Below are positions 36,601 through 46,565 of a stretch of 64,000 bases of DNA, piece by piece. The notes under the pieces were generated by a model that saw only the letters and a list, made by a program, of their open reading frames with translations, had not been told where the DNA came from and ran no database searches. Source of the DNA: Theristus sp. LFF4_11 (taxonomy: Eukaryota > Nematoda > Chromadorea > Monhysterida > Xyalidae). A program made the position numbers and the translations under genes. The DNA lies in contig JASANC010001461.1 in NCBI GenBank assembly GCA_030248135.1, positions 186,001-250,000 of the forward strand. Reading direction: 5' to 3'. The first letter of the stretch is position 1. Each line of letters opens with the position of its first letter.

Positions 36601-37174
36601 AGAAAGAATAGCGTGACGATGAAGGCGTTTTTTTTGAAAACGAACCTGTGGTGTCCACCATGTTGTTTGTATATTTACACCACCACCCACGGCTACGACG
36701 ACCTTTGACGAATGACCACGATCACGCACGTTTTCGTTTTTTGTATATTTAAATTTGATCGAACGATGAGATGATGCGCATCTTTTCTTTCTTTTCCTTC
36801 GTTTGTTCAACCTGTTAAGTCAGTTTGGCGTTGTCAAACAAATACTAAAATTAGAAAAAAACAAAAATGCCGATTTCTTTAAACTTTGAAATTTTTTTCA
36901 CTAATAATATCTGAATCAGAAAAAGTCATTTTTGGCACGCAATTTTTGAAAAGTTCAGCAGTTTTCTTTGATATTACCTTGTAAAACCGTCAGTAGGACG
37001 TAGGTCCGTCCAACATTTTGGACGTGGATCGTCACAGTTCATTCAATCATAGGGTTCGAAACAGTACCGAAGGCGTGGTACAGTGACACACCAGGCGTGG
37101 GCCATAGGGGGGTGCACGTACATACTTAAAAATGATTTTTTTGATTCCTGATCAGAGGTTGCTTGCAATGAGTC

Positions 37175-37225
37175 GTTGTAGGTTCCTAATCCTAAACCTA
37201 ATCCTAATCCTAAGCCAAGCCTTTT
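37175..37225. repeat. Telomere-like CCTAA-rich patch
   Basis: Contains TTCCTAATCCTAAACCTAATCCTAATCCTAAG-type sequence followed by CCAAGCCTTTTT. A similar patch, also ending in CCCAAGCCTTTTATA, occurs at about 61802-61890 in a TAF5 intron, so this is a dispersed short repeat rather than a telomere. Confidence 0.5.
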
Positions 37226-37396
37226 TGATAAGGTGAAAATGATCAATTTAGTTTTTGCATTTTTTTCTTTCCTGTGTTGAAGGGCAGGGGCCACCGCCAC
37301 TGCACATGCACCTGTTTTAATAATGATGCATTACGGGGTGCACGTGCACCATTGTAAAAAAATTTCTGGGGGGGGGGTACACGCACACCCCCCACG

Positions 37397-38436
37397 GGTA
37401 GGGTTAGGGGCTTTGAAATTTTTTTTTTGTTTTTTTTTTCGTTTTTTTTTTAATTTGGATTTTTTTTTCAAACTTTTTTGAATTGAATTTGAATTTGAAA
37501 AATTTTTCTTCCACTTTGCTCTGAAAATTCGATTTATGGCATAATTTTTTGAAAGTTCAAACCAAATTTTCTTCCCAACTTCTTTGTGTGCTTAGGTAAA
37601 TGTCATTATTTGGTCATTTTGACCGACGTACTCCATGTTTTTCGATTTGGATGACTTCTAGAGTCAATTTTTAGCGTTGAAATGACTTAACTGAATTGAA
37701 ATATCGTTTCAGAAATCGTTTTCTTGCAACTTAGAACATGTTTTTCAGTCGGTAGGCCATGAGATGAACATGATATCTTGTTGATTGGCGTATGTTATAG
37801 GTCTACAATGGAGTTGTGCAATATATTGTTAAACAATTTGAGTGGAGATGTTGGTTAATACCACATCACACGACCGTTTTTCAGATACCCGATAACATGG
37901 CCACATGTTAAAACTTGCGTGCTGAGCTAAACTAACGTGTTAAACTTGCGTCTGTCAGTTGCCCGCAACGTGATCGCGAAATCATGGTACGTGTTTTCGA
38001 TACGATGATTTGAAGAGTGGGCTCTCGCCATGTGGCAGATAGCATAGCTGGTTGAACCTGAAAGTAAGTGTCTTGGGGGGGGGGCGACCGGGTCGACAGG
38101 GGTTGCCGACTTAGCTACAGCAAACAGGAATTTTTGAACACAGTCAAATTTTGGTAATTTTCTAAAGAGGAACCACTAAGAACGGTTCAATATTCAAGTA
38201 CACGTGAAAAATTGCCCTGCTTTACTGTTGAAAATGCAACTTTCCCTCTATGAAATGGACATAATTTCAATAAAACACGATTTTCGCTCTTATAGTTTCC
38301 CGGATCGTTCTTAAAATAGTCTAGATGAACTCAGCTCGACGAGACGCTTCGAACGAACCTAACTTGTAAAAAAAAAATTTTTTAATTTTTTTTTAATTTT
38401 AAAAAAAAATCCGGATTTTTCCCCCCTAACCCTACC
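37397..38436. repeat. Long direct repeat, copy A
   Basis: About 1.04 kb, starting GTAGGGTTAGGGGCTTTGAAA and ending CCCCCTAACCCTACC, so the ends are inverted and telomere-like. It is nearly identical to copy B at 39204-40260 over its whole length, for example GACCGACGTACTCCATG, CCCGCAACGTGATCGCG and GAGACGCTTCGAACGAACC in both. No coding frame. The inverted ends suggest a DNA transposon. Confidence 0.8.
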
Positions 38437-39196
38437 TAGAGATGTAAGGGTCAAAAAAAATTTTTTTTTTAATTTTTTTTTGAAAAAAAGTAAAAAAAAA
38501 TGAGCATTTTTTTTAATTTTTTTTATTAAAAATTTTTGAAATTTTTTCTTTAATGTGCCCTGAAAATGCCGTTTTTGGCATAATTTTTCGAAAGTTCAAC
38601 AAAAATTTTCTTTGACTTTACCTTGTCACTTAGTTTTCAACGCTGCAGGTGGTATTCTGGATTGATTTATCGACTGTTTTCAGCCTTGGTGAGTGATGAT
38701 CGACTCGCGCATTGAAGTACTTGAGCGTCGCAAAGGCTAGTTCAACAAATTCCGATGTCGCTAAGATGAGATAGAAGCAGAGAACTCACATTTACGCATC
38801 GTTTTTCAGGATCTCGAAAGGTGGAAATTGCACTGTCTGCCACTGCAACCGTAACTTCGTTGGTTGCTCGTTGCTGTTTCGCCTCGTGTCGTCAGCATGA
38901 TCACACCGGTTTGTTGTGGAACTTGTTTCCATGTTATTTGAGGTGAATTGAGAGGCAAAACACGAGACGTGATGTCGTCGGTGGGAAAATGGGGTCGCCG
39001 AAACCAAGTCTGAAATTTTCACCCTCCTCCCATATGAGTGGGGTGGGGGTCATATGGTAAGTCGGTGGCTCCTCAGATGGTGATATTCGGACTCCCTGAA
39101 AAATTCTGAACAACTTTCATTAAAAAAAAATTAAAAAAAAATTTTTTTTTCAAAAAAGAAAAAAAATAGAAAATTTTTTTTTCTTGACATCTCTAA
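38437..39196. mobile_element. Unbroken hAT-like element between the direct repeats
   Basis: Begins TAGAGATGTAAGG and ends TTGACATCTCTA. Flanks ACCCTACC and ACCCTCCT agree at six of eight bases, a likely decayed 8-bp target duplication. It is the inverted, insertion-free relative of 27781-29696 and supplies the empty site for the 28123-28571 insertion. No transposase. Confidence 0.75.
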
Positions 39197-39203
39197 CCCT
39201 CCT

Positions 39204-40260
39204 ACCTAGGGTTAGGGGCTTTGAAAAAAAAAATTTTTTTTATATTTTTTTTTCGTTTTTTTTTAAAAAAATTTGGATTTTTTTTTCAAACTTAAAAAAA
39301 AAATTTGAAAATTTTTTCTTCTACTTTGCTCTGAAAATTCGATTTATGGCATAATTTTTTGAAAGTTCAAACCAAATTTTCTTCCCAACTTCTTTGTGTG
39401 CTTAGGTAAATGTCATTATTTGGTCATTTTGACCGACGTACTCCATGTTTTTCGATTTGGATGACTTCTAGAGTCAATTTTTAGCGTTGAAATGACTTAA
39501 CTGAATTGAAATATCGTTTCAGAAATCGTTTTCTTGCAACTTAGAACATGTTTTTCAGTCGGTAGGCCATGAGATGAACATGATATCTTGTTGACTGGCG
39601 TATGTTATAGGTCTACAATGGAGTTGTGCGATATATTGTTAAACAATTTGAGCGGAGATGTTGGTTAATACCACATCACACGACCGTTTTTCAGATGCCC
39701 GATAACATGGCCACATTTAAAATTGCGTGCTGAGCTAAACTAACGTGTTAAACTTGCGTCTGTCAGTTGCCCGCAACGTGATCGCGAAATCATGGTACGT
39801 GTTTTCGATACGATGATTTGAAGAGTGGGCTCTCGCCATGTGGCAGATAGCATAGCTGGTTGAACCTGAAAGTAAGTGTCTTGGGGGGGGGGGCGACCGG
39901 GTCGACAGGGGTTGCCGACTTAGCTACAGCAAACAGGAATTTTTGAACACAGTCAAATTTTGGTAATTTTCTAAAGAGGGACCACTAAGAACGGTTCAAT
40001 ATTCAAGTACACGTGAAAAATTGCCCTGTTTTACTGTTGAAAATGCAACTTTCCCTCTATGAAATGGACATAATTTCAATAAAACACGATTTTCGCTCTT
40101 ATAGTTTCTTGGATCGTTCTGAAAATAGTCTAGATGAACTCAGCTCGACGAGACGCTTCGAACGAACCTAACTTGTAAAAAAAAATTTTTTAAAAAAAAA
40201 AAAATTTTTTTTTTAATTTAAAAAAAAATCCGGATTTTTTTTTCCCCTAACCCTACTCCT
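39204..40260. repeat. Long direct repeat, copy B
   Basis: Near-identical to copy A, with a few substitutions (GAAACACAG-type interior unchanged, ATATTGTTAAACAATTTGAG/CG variants) and a differing poly-A/T tract. The AT-rich edge tracts vary in length between copies. Ends again in CCCCTAACCCTAC. Confidence 0.8.
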
Positions 40261-40261
40261 A

Positions 40262-40498
40262 CCCACGCCCGGGTCGACAGGGGTTGGGTTGCCGACTTAT
40301 CTACAGACTACAGCAAACAGGAATTTTTGAATACAGCTTTTTTAAAACACGATTTTTGCTCTTATAGTTTTTCAGATCGTTCTAAAAATGGTCTAGCTGA
40401 ACTCAGCTCGACGAGACGCTTCGAATGAATCAAACTTGTAAAAAAAAATTTAGAATTTTTTTTAATTTAAAAAACGCCGGAATTTTTTCCGTAACCCT
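40262..40498. repeat. Partial third copy of the direct repeat, internally deleted
   Basis: Holds GGTCGACAGGGGTTG, CTACAGCAAACAGGAATTTTTGAA, AAAACACGATTTTTGCTC and CTCAGCTCGACGAGACGCTTCGAA in the same order as copies A and B. It lacks the roughly 130 bp that lie between the second and third landmarks there. Ends CGTAACCCTAG. Confidence 0.75.
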
Positions 40499-40500
40499 AG

Positions 40501-40524
40501 GTGTGTGTGTGTGTGTGTGTGTGT
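40501..40524. repeat. (GT)n microsatellite
   Basis: Twelve uninterrupted GT units at the right edge of the composite repeat, about 100 bp upstream of the Rab-like start codon. Confidence 0.9.
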
Positions 40525-40625
40525 ACCCCCACCCCCACGTCTTCGGTACTGATAAAGAGTCCATTGTTTTTGTCGTGAAACTAAAAGTTGAAACTTGTCT
40601 TGGCTCACTGTAACTGACTGCGACA

Positions 40626-41521
40626 ATGACGTCCCGGTCGCCGTTGGATCATCTGGTCGTAAAAGTAATCTTGTGCGGCGAATATGGCGTCGGCAAAAGC
40701 TCGCTGTTTCGTCGTTTCGTGCATGACGCGTTTGTTGAGTCGTCCGATCGCGCGTCAACGCTTGGATTCGATCATTTCGAAAAGAAATACACCGTCGACG
40801 GCAGAGAGGTTTATGTGAGTTGGCTTGTTTCATTCTAATCAATCTAAAGAAGAAACAATCGTTGCATTTTGTCCTTTTGTTTTGTATCTGTATGATGTTT
40901 CCTATTGATGGCGATCCGACATTCGACAACTTTATCATACCAACTTACATAGTTTCTGGTGGTTTTCATCTTGTTTGCCACTGCCAAATGTCGCACTGTG
41001 TTCAGCTGCAACTTTGGGACACTGGCGGCTTGGAGCGTGTCGCGTCCGTCACGGCGAGTTACTACAAGCACGCGGACGCCGCGATCCTCGTGTTCGCCTA
41101 TGACGCGTACGAGTCGTTCAACGCGCTCGCGAACCATCTGATCGAAGTGCTCACCGGGGCGCAGAACGCGAAACTGTTCCTGTGCGGCAACAAAATCGAC
41201 ACTCTCAATCGGTCGTCCGCCGCGATCGGACCGTCCGACGAGGACGTGCAGGCGTTCTATCGTGAGAATCAGATCAACGAGCGCGAGAACTTGTTCCACG
41301 AGATGTACCGCACCAGTTGCAAAACCGGCGACCACGTGCACGAAATGTTCGCCGACATCGCCCGGCGAATGGCGCTGCTGTCGGCGCCGCCACGACCCTC
41401 GGTCGACTACTTCCAGTTGCGCCGCGGCGCTTCCGTCGAGCGCGGGCAGAAAGCGCAGACGGCCTGTTGCTCCGGCGGCACGGCGACGCCCGACGATCTC
41501 ACGCAAAGTCCGGCTCGCTGA
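40626..41521 (+). CDS. Divergent Rab-like small GTPase
   Basis: Ras-superfamily GTPase of the Rab type, 234 residues in two phase-0 exons (40626-40814, 41006-41521). Rab proteins direct vesicle traffic on membranes. Visible motifs: P-loop GEYGVGKSS (about residues 19-27), switch I STLGFDHFEK with its Thr, switch II LQLWDTGGLER, GNKID for guanine specificity, and TSCKT as the fifth motif. Two features are odd. The switch II motif is DTGGLE where Rabs have DTAGQE, so the catalytic Gln is Leu, a change known in other Rabs to block GTP hydrolysis. The only C-terminal cysteine pair (CC) sits 16 residues before the end (TACCSGG), not at the terminus, so prenylation is doubtful unless another exon exists. 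The best guess is a lineage-specific RabX-like protein. Confidence 0.88.
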
Positions 41522-42129
41522 CGTTGCCGCTCTCTGCACTCGAATGATCGCAATGTTGCGGTTAGCCAAATACTGCTGTTGGTTGATTGGCTGCAGTTGT
41601 GCGTGTGCACATCAAACTCTTGCCCTGCTGTCTGCTTCTCTAGTCGACTTCTTCCAAAAAAATGTGACTCGTTTCGCTCAGACAGAATTCTGTTGATGAT
41701 GAAGTTTTGTTTTTGTTACTGCACGTACAGATTTTTATGACTGATATATGCAGTGCGTCGTCGTCACCTCATCAATATCACCATTATTCCATTGTTCGCA
41801 CGACAAACTGTATTTGTCACAACACAGTCCGTTAAAGTACATAAGAATACAATGTATAAGAAAAGAATAACATAAGAAGCAAGTAACCCAATCGAGCTAT
41901 ATTTTGGTACTTTCGTTCCTGAAAGGCGTTGCGCTGATGAAAATAATCGATTGACAGAGTCATCAAAATATGATAGCGTGACAAATAAAAAAACACGAAT
42001 GAAATGAAATGCCACAAGACAGCATCACAAAGAAAAACTATTAATCAATGGAGAGTCGAACAAAAAACGACACGATGCAACAATATTGCCAGATTGTTCG
42101 AATGCCTTGTATCAGACTGAACAGTTTTG
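41522..42129. other. Convergent 3' interval between the Rab-like gene and XRCC1
   Basis: No gene is seen. A plus-strand AATAAA at about 41982 could serve the Rab-like transcript, though it is distant from the stop. Confidence 0.4.
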
Positions 42130-45100
42130 TCACACAGAGTACGGTTGAGCATCAACGAGCGCCATAGCAGCATTGCAGTCAACGAGCCATTGCACGCGCA
42201 CGAACAGCAAATGCGCGTTGCTCGCCAGTGCCAGTCGTCTGTGCTCGCTCTCGATGTGTGCCGCATCAGCCACGACGACATGCGTCACCTCATTTGCCAT
42301 GTACTGCCGCACCACACCACCGAACGCAGTCGCCCAACGAGTCGCCTCTCGTCGTTCGTTCGCTGGCAGCGACGAGTGCAGAAAAAACGTCATTCCACTG
42401 AAGAAGTCCGGCAGAATCGGCAGTCCATCTTCGTCGGTCGGCAGATCGGTGGGCGCCGGTGTGTTGGTGCTGAAAAAATACGCACGTTTCAATCAAAACT
42501 GCGAATGCTCTCATTTCTTGCATTAAAAAGACCAATCATGCGCGCTGATTGGTTCATAATTGTCATCCAATCTGCACTCACATAAAACTGAAAACTCATT
42601 CACAACAATCTCACTCTGTGTTGTTATTGACATTGACTGTCGATTTTGCATCTGCACCATTTTTCCGTTTAACTCGTTTCTTTTGCTTCCGTTTCACCGG
42701 CTGTTTCGCCTTTATTCGTTCCACTTCCTCATCAGTATCCAACTCTTCACTTTCGTCACCCGATTCTTGCGATTCCGAGCTGGTGCTGTTAGCATCACGT
42801 TTGTCATCATACTCATCGTCGTCGTCGTCTTCGGCTCTCACAGGTCCAGCATCTGACGGGTTCTGCAAGATGCTGTGTAATTCGGTGTCAGTTAACTGTA
42901 AACAAAGATGTGCATCACAATCATTACAATCACACATTCTTACAAACGTCCACCTGTGAGTCATCAACTGCATCGTCCACAAAGCGCTGCGTGTTCGCCT
43001 TTGCCGCTCGACTGGGCCGTGCATTCGCCTGAGTGCGCGGCTTGCTGGTTGTCGCCATTTCAGTGTCGTTTTGCGGTAAATCGTCCGCAAACAATTCCTC
43101 GTCGGAGAACTTCGAGTCAGAGCGGTCGTCTCGGGTCAGTGCATATCTGAAGTGAAATGTGATTGACATTCGATGTTGCCAGTTGCGTGGCATTGTGTCT
43201 TGGATTAAGTCGACCAGCCTTCTCCGCCGGCTGAGTGGTTGAGTGGATAGCACTTGGGACTTCCAATCGGAAGGCCCGGGTTCGAATCCGCTCGTGACCA
43301 CTCGGCTGCCCCGGGTTGCGTGGGGGGCTTAATGGTTCGGCAGCATAAACGTCGGCTTTCTTAATTCACAAGATTGCTGTTCCGGTGGCGAGGAACTCAA
43401 TGACATCGCGCCCATGCATACCAGCGCAGCTTGCCCAACGCCCATTTTTATAGCAGAAAAACTGTTTCCAACGACGCAGCCCATGTGGTGGACAATAAAA
43501 AAATTGCGACATTGACTTTCCCCAAGGGCGTTGGGTAAGGATAAAAAGGGGGCAACAAACAACCAACCTTCTCCAGTGCAGCCGCTTCCGCTGACGGTCA
43601 CATTGCGTTATCCAATCCGCTTTGACAACCTTTGCACCAACACTGTGCACCTGCAAATTCTCGGCGAACTTGTCGACAATCAAGAATTTTTGTAATTTGA
43701 TTATTCAGCGCGTCGGTGATCGGGGCACGTTTGACATAATATCTCACGACAATGTGTGTATAGAATTTGTACCTGTTTGAACTTCGGCGTGTTCTCAAAC
43801 GCGCACACCAGGTGCGTGCAGTGGTTGTCCCAGTCGGCTCTGTAGCGTGCGCCCATTGCGAGCGCCTGATTGCGCAGTTCGCTGCGTTGCGGATTCACAA
43901 AGCCACTCAGCACGAACGTCACGCCATCGAGGAGCTGAAATGAAAACTGGCATGTACATAACATTTTACATTATTGCACCACATATTAAAAGCTACTACC
44001 ACCTTTGATTCAGGTCAGGGGTGTTGTAGTGGCCACTGGACACTGAATGTGCAAAAGACCGGCTGATGGAATAGATTTTGAAAATCTATAGGCTAACTAC
44101 GAAAACAGACAAATTCAGGGCATTTTTTAGGCTAACTACGAAAACAGACAAATTCAGGGCAACCTTTTTGAAGGGTACACGACGATTGGCTGGATGGCCC
44201 GCTACACTGGGTTCTCCGGACACTGCAGTTGCACTTTTGCCTTTATCAACTGTATCATCTGTCTTTGATGCGATTCTGGAACTGCTTCCCGGTTGCATTG
44301 CAGCGCAAGTTTGCTCTGTCAACGTTGTATCGCTCGTTTTCAGCCGTTTCGTTGCGCTAGCAGTTCGATTTTCGTTTGGACGACTGTCTTCTGCTGATTT
44401 TCGTTTCGCCATCAATTGTGGCGTTGACGGTTGTCGTTGCTGTGGTGATTTGCTGCGTGACGTGGAGGGTCCCAGTGACTGCGCGGTGCTCTGTCATGTA
44501 AAAATTGCAGAAATTTTTCCAATCAAACGCCACAACTTTTCACAGTTGGAAACTCAGTCTGTACCGGTAATTGAGGGGTGGACGTTGGCGTCTGTTGTTT
44601 CGATTGGTCTGACGCCGCAGCTCTTTTCGCTTGAAACATTGCGCCGGGCGTTGCCAGACCGCCGATGTCCGTTTTTGGCTCCTTTCGCAGCGCAAACTGA
44701 CCGATGGACGTGCGAGTTGGCTGGTCCGCAGGTTTTTCAGCTGTTTTTGTAACATTCACTGTTGATGTTGTTGCCTCCTCAGGCGCACACAAACGCACAA
44801 ACGAGAGGCCATATGAGAGTTGCTTGTTAAACGGTTGGCTGCACACGAACTGCGATGAATATAGAAAGGTAGTTCAGGTTCATGTTGAAGCAGAAAACGA
44901 GATCTATAAAGAACGGTTTTTACAGTAGAACCACGAACTTTCATCAGGTCCCACTTCTGAGCAGCGACATTTGCAGCCATATCGCTGCGCTTGAACATTC
45001 GCACTCGGTTGCAATTCTGCGATGTTTTACTCTCAGTTGGATTCATGAACGATGTCGCCGGCACGAGCACCTGGCAAAAAAAAATTTTGTGCAGGAAAAT

Positions 45101-45591
45101 TTGCGATTTTTTCGATTTATCAAAGTATGAGAAAAGTTTGCCATCAAAAATGTGCCTAAATTAAACTGAAACCTGGAAGTTGCCATGCGAATCGGCAGCT
45201 CTACCAACGAACACTTCAATGAACGCGCTGCACTCGTTGCCGACATCGATGGTTTCAATTTGAGTCGACTTGTCCAACTGCATGACCACCACCGCCTGTA
45301 GGCAGCCTGACAGAAAGGACTCGAAAATTTCAACAAAAGTGCAGACACAAAGTACACACACGCTCATTGGTTTGGTTGCAGTGCAACACGAATCAAAACC
45401 GTGAAGCGACATCGGCAATGTCAAAAAGAGCCGATCAGTGTTCAGATATTTTGTTTGTTGAAGTTTTCACTCAGTTCACCTGGTTGACATTTCCATTTCG
45501 TGTACGCTGCTGATTTTATCAAATTCTCTGCTGGATGCGCGGACAACTCACTGCTGCACGAGACAATTTTAACTGGTGTAATCAACGCCAT
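42130..45591 (-). CDS. XRCC1: XRCC1, DNA single-strand break repair scaffold
   Basis: Nuclear scaffold of base-excision and single-strand break repair that binds DNA polymerase beta, PARP1 and DNA ligase III. About 625 residues (human 633) in ten exons: 45591-45480, 45306-45173, 45070-44924, 44849-44565, 44490-44164, 43934-43773, 43650-43568, 43146-about 42955, 42897-about 42800, about 42474-42130. Residues 1-150 form the N-terminal beta-sandwich (KIVSCSSEL, ENLIKSAAYTKW, IDVGNECSAFIEVFVG, NRVRMF, YGLSFVRL). Exons 4-5 are a Pro/Ser/Thr-rich linker with a basic patch ATKRLK. Exons 6-7 give BRCT1 (VTFVLSGFVNPQRSELRNQA, CTHLVCAF, ADWITQC). Exons 8-9 are acidic. Exon 10 gives BRCT2 (LPDFFSGMTFFLHSSLPANE, FVRVQWLVDC). 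The exon 9 donor is not fixed; the GTATGA within DDDDEYDD keeps phase. A SINE lies in intron 7. Confidence 0.95.
43229..43307 (+). repeat. tRNA-derived SINE or tRNA pseudogene with intact A and B boxes
   Basis: TGGTTGAGTGG (43236-43246) fits the RNA polymerase III A-box consensus and GGTTCGAATCC (43279-43289) is a perfect B-box, 43 bp apart as in a tRNA gene. The acceptor arms do not pair, but GCCGGCTGAGTGG at the start and CCACTCGGCTGCC at 43299-43311 are inverted relatives. It lies in XRCC1 intron 7, on the opposite strand. The following 250 bp may be the SINE body. Confidence 0.65.
44091..44161. repeat. Tandem duplication at the XRCC1 exon 5 donor
   Basis: GGCTAACTACGAAAACAGAC followed by AAATTCAGGGC occurs twice, 39 bp apart. 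The second copy runs up to the exon 5 donor (GTTGCC on the minus strand, at 44163). Both copies are intronic. Confidence 0.9.
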
Positions 45592-46390
45592 ATTTAAAAA
45601 ACCGTTGTTCTGATTGTTTTCTTCCGCTTCAATCGTCCTTCTTTCGCTCCTCAAGCCACTTTTGTACGCGCTCCAACAAACTGACCGGGTTTTCGAGTTT
45701 TGGAATCTGAATACAATCAAACTTTGATCGCAAAAACATGTCACCGTGTGACAACAGAACTCAATATCAACCTCGTAGTTTTGCTCGAGATACACGCCAG
45801 TGTACAAGCCAGCAACAAAGCCAATCTGGAAACATGTTTGAACGTGCATATGGGAGCGAGTATTTGTTGTGAATTGATGACTTTAAATAGTTTCAGACAA
45901 TTTCAAACTATGACAGGGCTGTTTCGGAAGCGGCAGCAGCGAGTAGCGACTTACCAGCAATTTCAGCATTGTTTGACAGTAGGCGTTTTTTTCAATAATC
46001 ACTGACGTTTTTCAAATTGGAATTTTCAACTGTGGGTGGACTTTACCAATGATAATTTTCTGCTTCAAAGTATCATATTTTCCAACGACAGAAAAAAACA
46101 TGAAAAACGCAGAATCCCTGACGCCAATCTTTCTGAAACTTGAAAGTCACAAAATGTGTAGGTCATAATGATAACCCTCTCAAGCAGCTCCCTCTGCATC
46201 GTGCAACTTCTGGATCTCAGTTTTGAACGTCTGATCTGAACTTTGCAGTTAGTTGAGCAGTTTTCCGCACCTCTGATGAAACCAAACAAACATAATTCTG
46301 TAGCAGTAGTACACTCGTACTCGCACGTTGAATGACACGTTCCACTTCGACAAACTTCAACCTTTTCAAAGAAAACCACAACAACCGTGT

Positions 46391-46396
46391 TTTATT
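46391..46396 (-). terminator. Probable AP3B polyadenylation signal
   Basis: Minus-strand AATAAA about 170 bp downstream of the AP3B stop codon. Confidence 0.4.
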
Positions 46397-46565
46397 TCTG
46401 ATTATTTCTGAACAATTATAATCCAGCAATAAAACAACAATAAATTGTCAAGAGTGATCAGAACATAGTAAACCAAGCATATGACAACAATGAACACCGT
46501 TACACAACAACAACAACCAAGATCACCTAAACATCATCACAGTGTGCAACAGGCCAGGGCCCGCG

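Larger units (their letters stand above)
37062..40551. mobile_element. Composite repeat bounded by CAGTACCGAAG inverted ends
   Basis: The left end is CAGTACCGAAGGCGTGG (37062-37078) and the right end its complement, CCACGTCTTCGGTACTG (40535-40551). Between them are two long direct repeats, a hAT-like element and a partial third repeat, listed separately. I found no clear target duplication, so whether it moved as one unit is unproven. No coding capacity is visible. Confidence 0.55.

Noticed and set aside
37170..37400. Interstitial telomere from CCTAA and TTAGGG-like motifs
   Set aside because: Motifs are few, irregular and tied to the ends of dispersed repeats, not a tandem (TTAGGG)n array.
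37062..40551. Possible LTR retrotransposon, because of the two 1-kb direct repeats
   Set aside because: The repeats do not begin TG and end CA, the intervening 760 bp is a hAT-like element, and no gag or pol coding, primer-binding site or polypurine tract is seen.
40844..41569. 241-codon minus-strand frame over the Rab-like gene
   Set aside because: Mirror frame of a GC-rich coding exon; it crosses the intron and shows no domain.
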